NCBI RefSeq assembly: GCF_000283155.1
Contig: NW_004454177.1
Span: 20,862,304 to 20,926,303, forward strand
Origin: Ceratotherium simum simum
Lineage: Eukaryota > Chordata > Mammalia > Perissodactyla > Rhinocerotidae
DNA: 64,000 bases
Direction: 5' to 3'
The number at the start of each line of letters is the position of its first letter. The first letter of the stretch is position 1. The notes under the pieces are model-generated. The model was not told where the DNA came from, made no database searches, and saw nothing but the letters and a program-made list of their open reading frames with translations. Below are positions 1 through 11,401 of the stretch, piece after piece. The translations under genes and the position numbers were made by a program.

Positions 1-255
1 TTAATCACACAGTTGCAGAAAAGGGGGCATTGAGCAAACCACTTTTGTCCTTTGTAGCAGTAATGAATTTGCTTGTCCAAGGTCCCTTGCAGCTAGCTAT
101 ACTGACGGAGAATATACAAATGTCAGAAGAGGGGGGCAGGTGTTGGGGAGACAGCATCAGTAAGAACATCCTCTATGTCTACCTAATTACCAATAAGGTG
201 AGGTAAGGCTGAATTAAAGAATGAAGAAAGCAGCTTCCTAGGCCAGCACACTTAC
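1..255 (-). other. intron 3' of the tail exon, partial
   Basis: Begins with the GT donor at 255-254 and runs off the left edge. No repeat or second exon recognised. Confidence 0.8.
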
Positions 256-400
256 TATCGGGTTCTGCCAAGCAGGGGGTATACCTCCCTCTGGGCTTCC
301 GGGAGCCTGTGGAGAGGCAGATCGCTCGTGTCCTTCGGGATCCAGATCGAGACTGAGGCTGAGGAAGAGGAATGCTCGGGTCTGGGGCTGTATGAAAAAT
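256..400 (-). CDS. ARHGAP42: ARHGAP42 exon: RhoGAP end and Ser/Pro/Arg-rich tail
   Basis: 145 bp, 48 codons plus one base, about residues 571-618. It reads [20 protein letters not shown], then [20 protein letters not shown], then TPCLAEPD. This begins the disordered region between the RhoGAP and SH3 domains; the proline and basic stretches could hold SH3 or kinase sites (inference). It is the last exon in the window; the following exons lie left of base 1. Acceptor TATGTAG|ATTTTTC; donor ATA|gtaagt. Confidence 0.97.
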
Positions 401-1622
401 CTACATAGAAGAAAAATGGGCCGAGGTCAAAAAAGGGTGAAATGGCCATTTTCGTAGTAAAATAAGCTTTGAGAGTTATCAAACTATCTTAGAACTATAT
501 GCTACTTAATCAGTTGCATGGCAAGAGATCCTTGATACAAAAAATAAATATCCTAGAGCAATTATGACTTTCTTTTCCATTTACATTGGGTCATGTGTCT
601 TCTCTGAGTTTTCTTTTTTATTCTCCTCCATTCCCCAACAGTAAAATTCAGAAGATTTTCCAATAATTTTAAGAAACCTTTCAAATACAAACAAATGTCT
701 ATGTCAAAACACACTGATTCCTTTTACTGTGATACTCTCTTTCTCTCTTCATGCTGAACATAACCCAAGGGAGAGGGGCTCATTCTGTATCATTTCCCCA
801 GCTGAGCGGTCCCTTGCGTCTCAGGAAAAGGTGCTGTCATGCTCTTGGCCCTGAGCTGTCAAGGAATGTGACAAGCTGCAGGTAGAGGTCTGAGGACAGC
901 TCCAGGATGCAGCCACGTGCTCTTGGGTTGTGAGAGAGCTTACAAACTTAGGTGGGCACAAACGGTATTCTTCTACAGGCACTAAGATGGGAACCAGGGC
1001 AAGAGCGAGAGGCACAGTCCTTCTCTCACAAGGACTAGATCAGACATAAATGAATCACAAATGTTTAGACCTTCAATGGCTGAATTTGCTTAATAATCCA
1101 ATCAGTTTGGCTATCCCAATTTCCCATGTCCATAGTTATTCTAAGATCTTGCTCTTTTAAAGAAACCCTCAGGGATTGGATACAGAAAGAACAAGACTCT
1201 GTTCCCTGAATTTTTTATTTTTTTTTAATTTAGAATACCACCTCTGCTGTATAATTAAGAGTCTAATTCCAGAAAGATAAAAAGGCTAAAATGGACTTAA
1301 CCACAAAGTGATTCTAAAGTATTCTCTGAATATGAGCAAAAAACTGACCACATAAATGCTAACGGAGAAAATCTTGAAAAGTAAATGATAAAAGAGGAAA
1401 GGAAACTATCTACCTGGAGGATTTTGAGAAGCACTGAAAAACTGAACAAGAAAGAAGAAAATTAAAGTCCTCACGAAGAAGTAATTTATACAAAATTTAC
1501 AAGACCAACATTTTACAGGAATCTGAGATCACAATGTGAAGCTCCTGGATGATACAAATGCAAAATTCCTTCTTCAAAGCAAGATACAAAATTCCATACT
1601 TTCATATGAAAATTCAGCCTAC
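401..1622 (-). other. intron, 1.2 kb
   Basis: Between the RhoGAP-end exon and the tail exon. Mostly unique-looking AT-rich sequence; a T-rich run near 1213-1227. I see no recognisable transposon. Confidence 0.8.
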
Positions 1623-1782
1623 CTTTTCATAGTGCTCTATAAGAATTTCAACCACAATATTCTGAAATTTAATATTCATCATGGCAGCCACAGTTTCTTC
1701 CTGTGCTCTCATTAGGGTTGGGCCAAAAATGACACCAAGGTTTGAGACAGTCATGAGATTTTGTTGGCTGTGTAGTGATACT
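1623..1782 (-). CDS. ARHGAP42: ARHGAP42 exon: RhoGAP domain, C-terminal part
   Basis: 160 bp, the longest exon seen: one base completing lysine and 53 codons, about residues 517-570. It reads [20 protein letters not shown], then [20 protein letters not shown], then [13 protein letters not shown]. It carries the conserved RhoGAP asparagine in [14 protein letters not shown] and the final helices. Acceptor TTTGCAG|AGTATC; donor AAG|gtaggc. Confidence 0.97.
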
Positions 1783-2124
1783 CTGCAAATAAGAGGAATA
1801 AAAATACCTTAAGCTAAATGTTTAATAATTATGAAATGTTCTCATCTATCAAGTTTCTGGCATAAATAAAATGTAAAATATGCCTCTATAGGCTAATTTC
1901 CCAAATAGTCAGCTTCAGCCACTCCCAATTTGCATTAGTGGGTATAGCCTAAAAAATTAACACTAGTCCAAGTAAAACATAATTACAAAGGTTAATCTAT
2001 TGAAGGAAAAAATTTTGATATTTAAATCGAGTACAATCTCCCTAGAAAGATTATCAGCTGTTTGGTATTTTCTATGGTACTATACTTCTTTTAGAACAGA
2101 CGGTTAAAAGTAGACTAGTTGTAA

Positions 2125-2340
2125 TTATATTCGAATTCATGAAATTTATTATTGAGAACTTACTGCCAGGCATTTTCATAGATATTATTATGTTTAATCC
2201 TCCTAGGAAGTCAGTTTTTCCTATTGTACAGGTAAAAAATGTGAAGCTCCTAAAGTAAAAATGATGTACTCAAGGTCACAGCAAATTAGGGACAGAGATG
2301 CTATTTTAATTCAGGTCTCCTGAATGCAACTCAAAGGTTT
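2125..2340 (-). repeat. MIR SINE remnant
   Basis: Reads as reverse-complement MIR: actively recognisable parts are the TACTGCCAGGCATTTTC end, TTTAATCCTCCTAGGAAGTC, CAAGGTCACAGC and TTCAGGTCTCCTGA. Worn by many substitutions, as expected for an ancient tRNA-derived SINE. Confidence 0.75.
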
Positions 2341-2383
2341 CCTGGAGCTCCCCACGTAAGACAACTGGCCAACACATGTTTCC

Positions 2384-2418
2384 ATCCTTCCTTCCTTCCT
2401 TCCATCCATCCATCCATC
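2384..2418. repeat. TTCC/ATCC microsatellite
   Basis: Tetranucleotide run of TTCC units changing to ATCC units. Confidence 0.85.
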
Positions 2419-3009
2419 GTTCCTGAGTGCCTCCCTAGTGCTGGGCATTGTGCAAGGCAAACAGTAAGACAAGGAGATGTGGCAGCATCAGTGCTGGCTT
2501 GAAAATGGAAATGGAACGAAAGGGTTCTGATATTATTGACCTTAGCAAAGTAATCCCAGTAACTATCTAAAATGACTTTGACTAATTAACTAATTTGGAA
2601 ATTGGATATACTATTAAGAGGAAACCTTGTTCACTTGACCCCCCCCCTTCTAGGTTAACCATTGCCTTTTCTATCTTACTCCCAGCCAAGTTGTTAGAAT
2701 ATAAAGTTCTAGGAAGGAGCACAACATAAGATTATGTTTATATCTGACTGAGTATGCATCAGTAACTACATTCCATACCCAGAAGTAAAATTTTATGGGG
2801 AATCCAGGATTTTGGATTACTCATGCCACTCTCGGCACAGGACAGGAAGAGCTGACTGTCCCATTGACGGAATTTTTCCCTTGTGCCCAAAAAAGTACTT
2901 GCTAAGAAGACTCTTGGTTACAGTAAGAAGAGTTTTTTTTATATAGCAAAATATTATATATTAATTGATTAATACGTATTAGAGAATCTACTAAGAAAGT
3001 AGTACGTAA

Positions 3010-3137
3010 AGGCAGGAAGCCTGTCTGGATTCAAAGCTCGGATCCTTCCAACTTGGCAGCTGGGTACAGTCAGCCAAGATATTTCATATCTCTAGGTTTC
3101 AGTTTCCTCATCTATAAAGTATAAGAATAACAAGCAA
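3010..3137 (+). repeat. MIR SINE remnant
   Basis: Plus-strand MIR core with GTTTCAGTTTCCTCATCTAT and an upstream GGATTCAAA promoter-box remnant. An ERE inserted at its end. Confidence 0.65.
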
Positions 3138-3389
3138 GGGCCAGCCCAGTGGCGCAAGCGGTTAAGTGTGCGTGCTCCGCTGCAGCAGCCGGGGGTTCAC
3201 CGGTTCGGATCCCGGGCGCGCACCGACGCACAGCTTGGCAAGCCATGCTGTGGCTGTGTCCCATATAAAGTGGAGGAAGATGGGCACAGATGCTAGGCCA
3301 GGGCCAGTCTTCCTCAGCAAAAAAGAGGAGGACTGGCAGATGTTAGCACAGGGCTGATCTTCCTCACAAAACAAACCAAAAAAAAAAAA
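3138..3389 (+). mobile_element. ERE SINE (perissodactyl tRNA-derived)
   Basis: Full-length ERE. The tRNA-like head has A-box-like TGGCGCAAGCGGTTAAGTG and B-box-like GGTTCGGATCC. The body contains CCATATAAAGTGGAGGAAGA and the tail TGATCTTCCTCACAAA precedes an A run. The target-site duplication AGAATAACAA flanks both ends. EREs are mobilised in trans by L1; this one is antisense to ARHGAP42. Confidence 0.95.
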
Positions 3390-4805
3390 AGAATAACAAA
3401 CATTATAGGATTAAGAAAATTAAGTAATGAGTTAAATTAAATGAAATATGATCTCAAAATAATATTCTTCCCTGTAATTAAATTGGCTTTAGGCACTCTT
3501 GCCAAAATGTAAGAGTTCCTGGGAAGTAAACTGGAATATGATTAAGCTCGCTGGAAATAAATTTGGAAAGCCTAAAAAAATGATCTGTTTTGAAAAGAAG
3601 AATTGATGCCTATGTTTTTCAAAAGATGGAATTTTTTGATGACCAATTTTCTCTTCATTGAATTTCCCTTCTGCTGGGTTACCAAGTCGATACAGACCTC
3701 TCTCACCCTGCATTTCAGCCATTTCTGTACCTCATTCCCTCAATTTGTGTAAGGAACAGACACCCAACTGCACTTTTAAATATTTAGTGTCGAAGAAGAG
3801 ACCACAGATGGTCTTTTTTTAAGGACAAAAAAAAAAAAGGATTCTCAGAAACGAAGTAATGATTTATACTATGTTTCAGAGCTAATTAATAGAGATTTGG
3901 AATCAGTCCTTTAGTTGTTGGTCCTTTAGACAAGTAACCGATCAAAGTTATGGGTCTTAAATTCTCTTTTCTTCAGCCATGCTAGGTTGCCAGGGACCAA
4001 GAATGCTATTAGTTGTTTGTAGTTTACTTAAGTAAGTCATTGGTGATGTGGGTGCACATTCCACCGAAGCTGCTCAGTCAATGGACCTTTTATAGGTTCA
4101 AAAAAAGAGCCAGGAACGGTGGTGCACGATGGGCAAAAGAATTTTAAGCACTCTTCCATGGGCAAATATTCTCCCCTGCTATTCCCTGTATCAAAGCCAC
4201 CACATTCACATTAAAGGGTGAAGCTTGTATTCATCTAACATTCTGGATAATGAAGCAAAAACACTTTATGTGACACTTGTAGCTTTTAAAAGCAAGTTTA
4301 AAAAGTCTTTGCTAGAAAATTAGCTTGAATACAGCAAGAGAATGAGAAATAAATACAGTGTGGTTAAATTTCATGAAAAGGTTACACAATTCAAAAAGAT
4401 AATCAAGACTAATTCTGACCAAGGATACTGAGTCCTTCTCATTAACTAAAAAAGGTGTTGTCATGGGCAATAGTTAACAATGAACTTGAAATGATGTCAT
4501 TTCTACTGGATTTCCTTCTTATTTCAAGGCAGGGTCAATTCATATTATCTCAAAGCCTACAAGTTAAGATGAGACTTATTAATACGTTATGTAGCACTAT
4601 GTCAAGTGTGCATGGCTCAAATCAACATAAATTGGGTTCCTACTTCTAACAAATAAGGAAAGATTAATCATGTGATTGTGAATCATGGTACTCATTAAGA
4701 TGGAAAATGTTCCTATTGGTAAATGAGGCTGTAAGGGAATTCTAAGTTTAAAACCTAAATTTGGACTTTTGTTTCCAGTAGCATGGCAAACTTCTGGAAT
4801 AAGTA

Positions 4806-4808
4806 TGT

Positions 4809-4844
<36 letters not shown>
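4806..4844. repeat. GT microsatellite
   Basis: About 19 GT units with one interruption near the left end. Confidence 0.95.
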
Positions 4845-4845
<1 letters not shown>

Positions 4846-4864
4846 TCTCTCAATCTTTAGACAG

Positions 4865-5375
4865 ATCTGCGATGGTTAATTTTATGTGTTAAATTTGCTA
4901 GGCCACAGTACCCAGACATTTGGTCATGCATAATTCTAGAAGTTTCTATGAAGGCATTTTTTAGATGAGAGTAACATTTAAATCAGCAGACTTTGAATAC
5001 AGCAGATTACTCTCCAAAATGTGGATGGGTCTCATCCAAACAGTTGAAGGTCTTAAGAGAGAAAGACTGAGGTCCCCTGAGGAAGAGGGAATTCTGCTTC
5101 CAGACTGCCCTGGATTCGAGCTGCAACATCAACTCTTCCCTAGGTCTCCAGCCTGCCAGCCTGCCCTGCAGATTTCAGACTTACCGGCCTTCACAATTGT
5201 GCAGACCAATTCCTTGCAATCTATCAATCTCTCTCTCTCTCTCATAAATACACACACACATACGTGTATATAAGTCTATGTATGTAAGTGTGTAAGTGGA
5301 TGTATATATGTATATATATACATACACAAACATCCTATTGGTTCTGTTTCTCTGGAGAAATTGACTAATACAATA
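4865..5375 (+). mobile_element. probable MLT2-type (ERVL) solo LTR
   Basis: Starts near GATGGTTAATTTTATGTG, passes TGGGTCTCATCCAAACAGTT and GAGGGAATTCTGCTTCC, and ends GGTTCTGTTTCTCTGGAGAA followed by GACTAATACA, with simple TC/CA/TA sequence expanded near the end. These landmarks fit an old ERVL LTR; family assigned from memory. No internal retroviral region is attached. Confidence 0.6.
5226..5332. repeat. compound TC/CA/TA simple repeat
   Basis: A CT run, then CA, then TGTA/TATA units, inside the LTR-like element. Confidence 0.8.
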
Positions 5376-5747
5376 TCTATCTATCCTAGAGAGTTTCAAA
5401 TACATAGATGAACTAACAGCAGAGTCAGAAAAATCTTCAGAGACCAAGAGATACTATGAATCCAAAGAAGGAAGCTAACACTAGAGTGCCAGTTTGACCT
5501 GGCAGAACCTGTCGACCCTTACAATGTACCTAAAAGAACTGGGAAAAAACTATATACTCCTTCATATATTTTTAAGTTGACATGCAAGTTTTTCATCATT
5601 ACTTTAACAATTGCAAAGGATATAATTATTTGCATATTGTAAACCTACACAGGTACACACATACATACATATAGCTATATCTGAAAAATAAACTGCTACA
5701 CCATTTTTTAAGTACATTCAATGGACTCTGGTTAAAACAGCAATGTT

Positions 5748-6009
5748 GGGCTGGCCCCGTGGGTTAGCAGTTAAGTGTGCGCACTCCGCTGCTGGCGGCT
5801 GGGGTTCGGATCCCGGGCGCACACCGATGCACCGCTTCTCCAGCCATGCTGAGGCGGCGTCCCACATACAGCAACTAGAAGGATGTGCAGCTATGACATA
5901 CAACTATCTACTGGGGCTTTGGGGGAAAAATAAATAAATAAATAAATAAGATTAAAAAAAAAAAAGAAAAGCAAGTTGAAGTGTGTAAATTAAAAAAAAA
6001 AAAAAAAAA
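5748..6009 (+). mobile_element. ERE SINE, short CAGCAACTAG class
   Basis: Head TGGCCCCGTGGGTTAGCAGT and B-box GGTTCGGATCC. The body differs from the 3138 copy: ACAGCAACTAGAAGGATGTG, then CTACTGGGGCTTTGGGGGAA, then AAATA units and two A runs. The flanking duplication is imperfect (ACAGCAATG / ACGGCAATG), so it is older. Confidence 0.9.
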
Positions 6010-6102
6010 CGGCAATGCTACAGCACCATCACACACTTTAAAAAGACACAAACAAGGTTGCTGACCAAGTAGTTAAGTGAACAATATGAGTCAGAGAATT
6101 AC

Positions 6103-6208
6103 TTGACCAGGTGCTTTATTAAGATGTCCAGCATCTCTCTGTTTTTCTCTGGCAATCTGTGCACCAAGGCATGCACAGCCTCCACCCGGTAGTTCTGGTC
6201 ATCAGATT
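6103..6208 (-). CDS. ARHGAP42: ARHGAP42 exon: RhoGAP domain, central helices
   Basis: 106 bp, about residues 482-516. The translation is [20 protein letters not shown] and then [14 protein letters not shown]. The segment with L-V-H-x-L-P-x-x-N-R-x-x-L-x-x-L-x-x-H-L is a classic RhoGAP core helix pair. The donor CAA|gtaatt has A at the last exon base and T at +6, a moderately weak site. Acceptor GTTACAG|AATCTG. Confidence 0.97.
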
Positions 6209-6299
6209 CTGTAACATAACGGTTGGAAATGTTGAAGTTTTAATTGCATTCAAATTTGTACATAAACAATAATAATCTAAACATCATAACCACTCCCAT

Positions 6300-6460
6300 C
6301 CCTCATGCCTTATAGGCACTGCTTCCTGTGGTAAGTATTACCACTATCATTTCCTAAGGCTTAGAGAGGTTGAGTAATCATCCATGGTCGTGAAGTTATT
6401 AAGTCAAATGAACCCAGTTCTATCTAAGTCAGACCTGTGGTCTTAGCTCTTGAACTATAT
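6300..6460 (-). repeat. MIR SINE remnant
   Basis: Reverse-complement MIR core visible as GGCTTAGAGAGGTTGAGTAA and GAACCCAGTTC. Confidence 0.65.
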
Positions 6461-7594
6461 ACCTCCATACAACCATAACTCATCACTGGCTTTGGTTTTA
6501 CAACACAAGGATAGAATAAAACCTTTAGCAATGTGAGTGATCATAGCAATTGTCACAGACTGCCTAAGGACCAGAGAAAGCAGGCATTCCTTCCCAAATT
6601 TTACAGATTCAAAGACAACAGGAAATCACTCTTTGAGGTGTCAGGATTATTACGCAAACATAGGCCTAGTAGATTTTAAGCCCATGCTGACAATGGTAAA
6701 TCTGAAAAGCAAAAAATCATCTAAAGCAAGTCTAGTCTGCCAGGCAAAAGCCAAGATGCTGACATCTAGAAAAACATCTACCACTCCAGAATGAGGAATC
6801 TATTTAACATTCTCTCACTACAGTAAACAAATTCTGGGGTGACTGTCTAACCTGCCAAGCCCTTTCCCCAGAAAGTGCCCAACACATAAGGTTTATATTA
6901 TGGGACCATCTCTTCTGGGCGCAGCCATTTGGACATAAGGCATAAGAAAGAGCCTGGCTCAGGCTGGGCCAAACATGAGGTCTCTCCCAGGAGCTAGAAT
7001 GGAGACACCATAACTCTGATCTGTCTGCTGGATATGTGAAAAAGCAGATCATGTAAAATCAGGGCTGACATGACCAAATGTGCTCCAGAGCCAAGAACAC
7101 CTGACCGGAAGGGAAGACAAGAATGAGGCAGATGAGCAGCAAAGAGCAGAGATGAGAGATCCTCCAAAAAGAGCGAGGAGAGAAATGTCAATTCCCAACT
7201 TTGCAGTTCCTGGTTGCAGGCTCATGGAAGACCTGACTCATCCTCTGCCAGGGAATTCTATGGGATGCCTCGTAGTCTCTGAATAATTTCCCCTTTTTAC
7301 AGAGCTGGATTTCTGTTGCTTGAAACCAAATAGTACCTAACTTTATTAACTTAACATCTAGTAAATGGGAGTATCCTCGACCCAGACAAAAGATGGATTC
7401 TTATATATAAGAACACATTCTAACTATCATTGTAGCAGTGAATGATATGATCATTATTCGCCACAGAAGTGGAGAAAAAAATCTCGCAACCAAATGTTTG
7501 TATCAACAACCAGCTCAGTGAGCCATTTTAGCTAAGTGGTTCAAACGCCATTTGTTATAAAAAAAATGTTTTTCTGTGAGAAAGAATTCTAGGT

Positions 7595-7710
7595 GCAGAG
7601 TCAAAAAAACTGGCTCACAGCTCTGGTTTTGCCATGAATTTTCTAGTGTCCTTGGACAAAGTCACTTGCTCACTCTGGGTCCTAGGAGATAATAATGAGA
7701 AATTGGATTA
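7595..7710 (+). repeat. MIR SINE remnant
   Basis: Plus-strand MIR-like: CTCACAGCTCTGGTTTTGCC, then TCCTTGGACAAAGTCACTTG, then AGATAATAATGAGA. Confidence 0.5.
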
Positions 7711-8425
7711 TCTATTTTCCAGGGTCTTATTCATCTAACGAAGATAGATTTCAATGAAGAGAAGGTAGAGGGGAGAGCTTTCAGGAGAAAGCTAAGTCGT
7801 ACAGGTGTTTACACGATCACGTGGTCAAGTCATGTATGCTGGATTGAAAACCAAGGTCACTCAACTTTATCTGAGGCTTTTATCAGTAGACAACATTTCC
7901 TGTGACATTACAATGTGTAGTAGTAAACTAATGTAATTGATTTCTTTCTTGGATTGTGAAAAATACTTGTTACAGTCACACCTCATACATCTTAACAATG
8001 AAATGCTAACTCCTAATTGTTACAAACTGTGATGGGCTTAGGTGGCAACCTGGCATTTTGGTCTCAATGATTTAAAAGTACTATTTCTAACTTCTCAGGT
8101 TACATGTTTCTCACTGACCCCCTCCCCACAACAGGTTTTAATTAAACCTATCTATTCGTATCCCATTATGACAATCACAGATCTAAAGCAATGACATAGA
8201 TATGTAATAATCATCAATAAATATAATATGGGGGCAAAGGGCTGGATGGAAGTGCCTGTTGTCTGTGAAAAATATGACTCTTCTCTCCAGATTTAGGAGT
8301 ATAGCACGTGAGCATGTGTATGGTGGTGGCATAATTGACCGTACATATTTGTAGTCTTGTCTATTGAATCATAAAGCTGCTCTTGTACCAAACTGATATT
8401 TATCAATCAAGTAAAATGTAATTAG

Positions 8426-8670
8426 GGGCCGGCCCGGTGGCGCAAGCGGTTAAGTGCGCGCGCTCCGCTGCGGCGGCCCGGGGTTCGCTGGTTCAGATCC
8501 CGGGCGCGCACCGACGCACTGCTTGGCAAGCCATGCTGTGGCGGCGTCCCATATAAAGTGGAGGAAGATGGGCACAGACGTTAGCCCAGGGCCGTCTTCC
8601 TCAGCAAAAAAAAAAAAGAGGAGGATTGGCGGATGTTAGCACAGGGCTGATCTCCTCACAAAAAAAAAAA
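8426..8670 (+). mobile_element. ERE SINE, youngest-looking copy
   Basis: Least-decayed copy of the CATATAAAGTGG class: the head GGGCCGGCCCGGTGGCGCAA and many CpGs are retained. A perfect 13-bp target-site duplication AAAATGTAATTAG flanks it (8413-8425 and 8669-8681). It lies about 260 bp from a RhoGAP exon and is antisense to the gene. Confidence 0.96.
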
Positions 8671-8933
8671 AATGTAATTAGAATAATTCCTCACAGCTCT
8701 TTCTAATCACACCAGACTGTCACCACAATGAGGTTTTATTAAGTGACAAAATATTTTAGTTCATTCTGCAATTTATTTGCTTATAAACCACATTGTAAGC
8801 TATTAAGTATCAGACTGACAATTTTTCAAGCAATATATAGGGAAATCTTAACTAGCTAGTTTAAACTAATACCTCTAAGTAATACAGCATAAAACTACAT
8901 CTATTATAATGTGTCTAATGGAAGTGTACTTAC

Positions 8934-8992
8934 TAACAGCAACAATAAAGTCTTTGTGTAACTTGTAAGTCATCAGTGGTTCTGCAAGGCAC
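8934..8992 (-). CDS. ARHGAP42: ARHGAP42 exon: RhoGAP domain, Rho-contact segment
   Basis: 59 bp: one base completing arginine, 19 codons (CLAEPLMTYKLHKDFIVAV), then one base; about residues 462-481. Together with the previous exon it makes LRCLAEPLMTY, the family version of the L-R-x-L-P-x-P-L motif. The exon lies between two short introns and is about 260 bp from a nearby ERE. Acceptor TTGTAG|GTGCC; donor TTA|gtaagt. Confidence 0.96.
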
Positions 8993-9587
8993 CTACAATA
9001 GAGAAGGAAGCACACTTTAGAATGGCAGCTTCTTTTTATTTCCCCCGACCTTTCAGTGCTTCTTTAAGAACTGAGTGATCAGGCAGTTTGATAAAGTCCT
9101 AATAGGCAAGCTCCAAGCAGTCCTGAAACGCAGACCTCAAAGACACCCATGCCCTTCAGCACTTCTTGCCACAACTGTATTAAAAGCAGAGCCTGGGAGA
9201 CAATTTTTTCACTTTGTGAGAACTATTGGACCAGAGGAGCAAAACCCCTCTCAGATATGGAGATAATGGTTTTAAAAAAAAAAAACTTTCAATTTCAACT
9301 TATTTAAAAAAAAAAAAAATGAAAACTTCACAAATTTAACGTGAGAGAGAAATTATTTAGTATTCATAAAATATTGCAGCCTTTTAAGTTTATTATTTGA
9401 AAAGCCAAGTGTAGGTTCTAGAACACGAAACATAAACATTACCACCTTGTGCTATTTCACCTCCAGTGAAGGAATCGTGCTAAGGAGTGAAGCTTATGCA
9501 CACGGGCTCCGAGGAGTCACGTGGGGACAGTCCACGGAGGTGGGTGAGCGACCACATGCAGAGTGTCAGAAGCTAAACCCTCCTCAC
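8993..9587 (-). other. intron, 0.6 kb
   Basis: Short intron with two poly-A runs near 9273 and 9307. No named repeat seen. Confidence 0.8.
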
Positions 9588-9672
9588 CTGAGGTAGTTTT
9601 TCAGCCCACTTGTTATTGTCTTATTATCCCACAGTTCAATATCAATGTCAATATCAGGAGGGGATTTTGGAG
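9588..9672 (-). CDS. ARHGAP42: ARHGAP42 exon: RhoGAP domain, acidic loop and helix
   Basis: 85 bp, about residues 434-461. Reads [20 protein letters not shown] and then SGLKNYL plus two bases of arginine. The [10 protein letters not shown] acidic loop is distinctive of ARHGAP42. The T-x-x-L-K-x-Y-L-R helix holds the conserved RhoGAP lysine and the start of the L-R-x-L-x-x-P-L motif. Acceptor TTTTCAG|CTCC; donor CAG|gtgagg. Confidence 0.97.
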
Positions 9673-10386
9673 CTGAAAAGAATAAAAATAAGATGTTTAA
9701 ACTGGGCAAATCAAAATATCATTCTTACCATTAAGAAAATGGATAGAAACGTAACTATGTCAAAGAGAGAGGCAGTATTTCTTAGGATGCCAATGCAGTT
9801 AACTTGAGGATTGTTGTTTGTGTGAGTTGGTGCAAAGCTCACTGTGACACTAAACCTCAAAGATTTCTTGCGGAATAGTTTCCCAAATCAAACTACTGTT
9901 AATTGCTAACATCACAGAGTGCTTACCATGTGCTGGGCATGCTTCTAAGTGCTTTATATGGATTAACATATCAAATCCTCATAACTTTTAATGAGACAGG
10001 CACTATTATTATCCCCATTTTACAAATGAGGAGGCCGAGGCACTGACAGGTTAAGGAAATTACCCAATGTCACAAAGCTTTTTAGTGACCAAGTTAGGAT
10101 TCCAAACCAGGCAATCTGAATCCAGTATCCATAAATCTCACTACACCTCTAGCTAATCAAAGGACATTTGAGAAAAAGTTCAACATTATAAAAAGACCTC
10201 CTCTCAAATTCTGATTGTTCATCTTTTACAACTGAACATTAAAAACTGAATACAAATATTAATTTTAAATAACACTTGAAAATACTGGAAGACAAACAAT
10301 AGGCTGTATCTGCAAGAAAACTATGGCTTAGATTACATGTAAGAATACAAAAATCAATTAAGTAACCAGCTTCATCCAAAACTTAC
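9673..10386 (-). other. intron, 0.7 kb
   Basis: Largely occupied by a long, well-kept MIR at 9900-10150; the rest is unique-looking. Confidence 0.8.
9900..10150 (-). repeat. MIR SINE, near full length
   Basis: Reverse-complement MIR: CATGTGCTGGGCATGCTTCT, TTATTATCCCCATTTTACAA, TGAGGAGGCCGAGGCACTGA and CACAAAGCTTTTTAGTGACC are all clear. Confidence 0.85.
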
Positions 10387-10461
10387 AAAATGTGGTGTTC
10401 ATGAGCTTCTGAACTTTGGAGTTCACGCCTCCTATTCGGTAAAGGCCTAAAACGGTGATGC
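10387..10461 (-). CDS. ARHGAP42: ARHGAP42 exon: RhoGAP arginine finger
   Basis: 75 bp, about residues 409-433. The translation is [20 protein letters not shown] and then NTTF. It contains the G-L-Y-R motif whose arginine (about 417 here) inserts into the Rho active site to speed GTP hydrolysis; its presence argues the encoded GAP is catalytically competent. The first two bases complete a glycine codon with the previous exon. Acceptor ATTAG|GCATCA; donor TTT|gtaagt. Confidence 0.97.
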
Positions 10462-11401
10462 CTAATGGGAAGGAAAAATACAACGAAATGGTTTGAGACA
10501 CAGCTTCCCAAGACAGAACGTTAAAAACTCAGACATATGCCTACACAGAATTTGAAAGCTACTTATCCAATTTCCCAGTCTCACTTCAGCAAACCTACCC
10601 TAGAAATACCCATGAGACATCTATTTCTCAGAGCACACAGTGAACAGTGATTTGAAAGTCTTTGAAGATCTTCAAAGTGGCAAAGTACATCTTCTTATTC
10701 ACCACTATTTGAATACAAAAAAGCAACAAAAATGGGAAGGGATGGTCAGTATTTCCCATCTTCCATTTCTTCAGTCTTGGAGTCTAGCATGTTGGACAGT
10801 TCGATGGCGTTTCTATCTTCATTTTAAAGGTAAGGGAACACATTCAGAGGATTTAAGAAACCTGTTTAACTTCGCGAAACTTCTAAGTGGCAGCACCAAA
10901 ATTTGACTCTAAATTTATAGAACTCCAAAGCCCAATATGAGGTTTGCTTTAGACAAGTTTTCCCGGAAGTGAAAGGGTCTAGGAGAGAGGTCATGACTAG
11001 AACGAGGGGAAGTGCTCAAATTGTGGTAGTGACTAAAATCAGGAAGGGAAATGGCGTAGGGAAGCAGAAGAGCTGAAGACCAGCTCCTTAGGAATCGTAC
11101 CTTCCTAACGCTTGGAAAAAAAAAGAGGTGATTATAATAATAAATAATACAGAGTCCATCAATAAGAAGTAAAGGGAGGCCATATTACAAAAATTCATTA
11201 AAAAGAAGTATGTTGGTAGTATGATTTTGGGTAAGTTGAAGTTCAAAGTATAGCCAATTATGTAGTTGTATAATTTATACATTCATATAATTCTAAAACT
11301 CATCTCATGTTAATAACTAAATACATTCTCATTTTCTGAGCAGATTCTACGTAAGAAGGGACCACACAACAGTAATGATGTATCTGTTAGGCAACACTGA
11401 C
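10462..11401 (-). other. intron, 0.9 kb
   Basis: Contains a minus-strand MIR remnant at about 10785-10925. The remainder, including the AT-rich stretch 11100-11390, shows no element I recognise. Confidence 0.8.
10785..10925 (-). repeat. MIR SINE remnant
   Basis: Worn reverse-complement MIR: ATTTTAAAGGTAAGGGAACA, CTAAGTGGCAGCACCAAAAT and AACTCCAAAGCCC. Confidence 0.6.

Larger units (their letters stand above)
1783..6102 (-). other. intron, 4.3 kb
   Basis: Holds a MIR in each orientation (2125-2340 and 3010-3137), two EREs (3138 and 5748), a probable MLT2-type LTR (4865-5375) and a GT microsatellite. The segments 2420-3000 and 3400-4800 show nothing I can name. Confidence 0.8.
6209..8933 (-). 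other. intron, 2.7 kb
   Basis: Contains MIR remnants (6300-6460, 7595-7710) and the youngest-looking ERE (8426-8670). The GC-richer block 6790-7290 has no family I recognise; 7710-8420 looks unique. Confidence 0.8.

Noticed and set aside
3162..3374. Repeated similar small frames (also near 5743, 8454, 13243, 23886, 39045) suggesting a gene family
   Set aside because: All are translations of ERE SINE copies.
4865..5375. Possible provirus around the LTR-like elements (also 14990 and 48010)
   Set aside because: Each is solitary with no internal viral coding sequence or partner LTR.
8426..8500. tRNA-like sequence with A and B boxes
   Set aside because: It is the tRNA-derived head of an ERE SINE; no cloverleaf gene boundaries and it continues into the SINE body.
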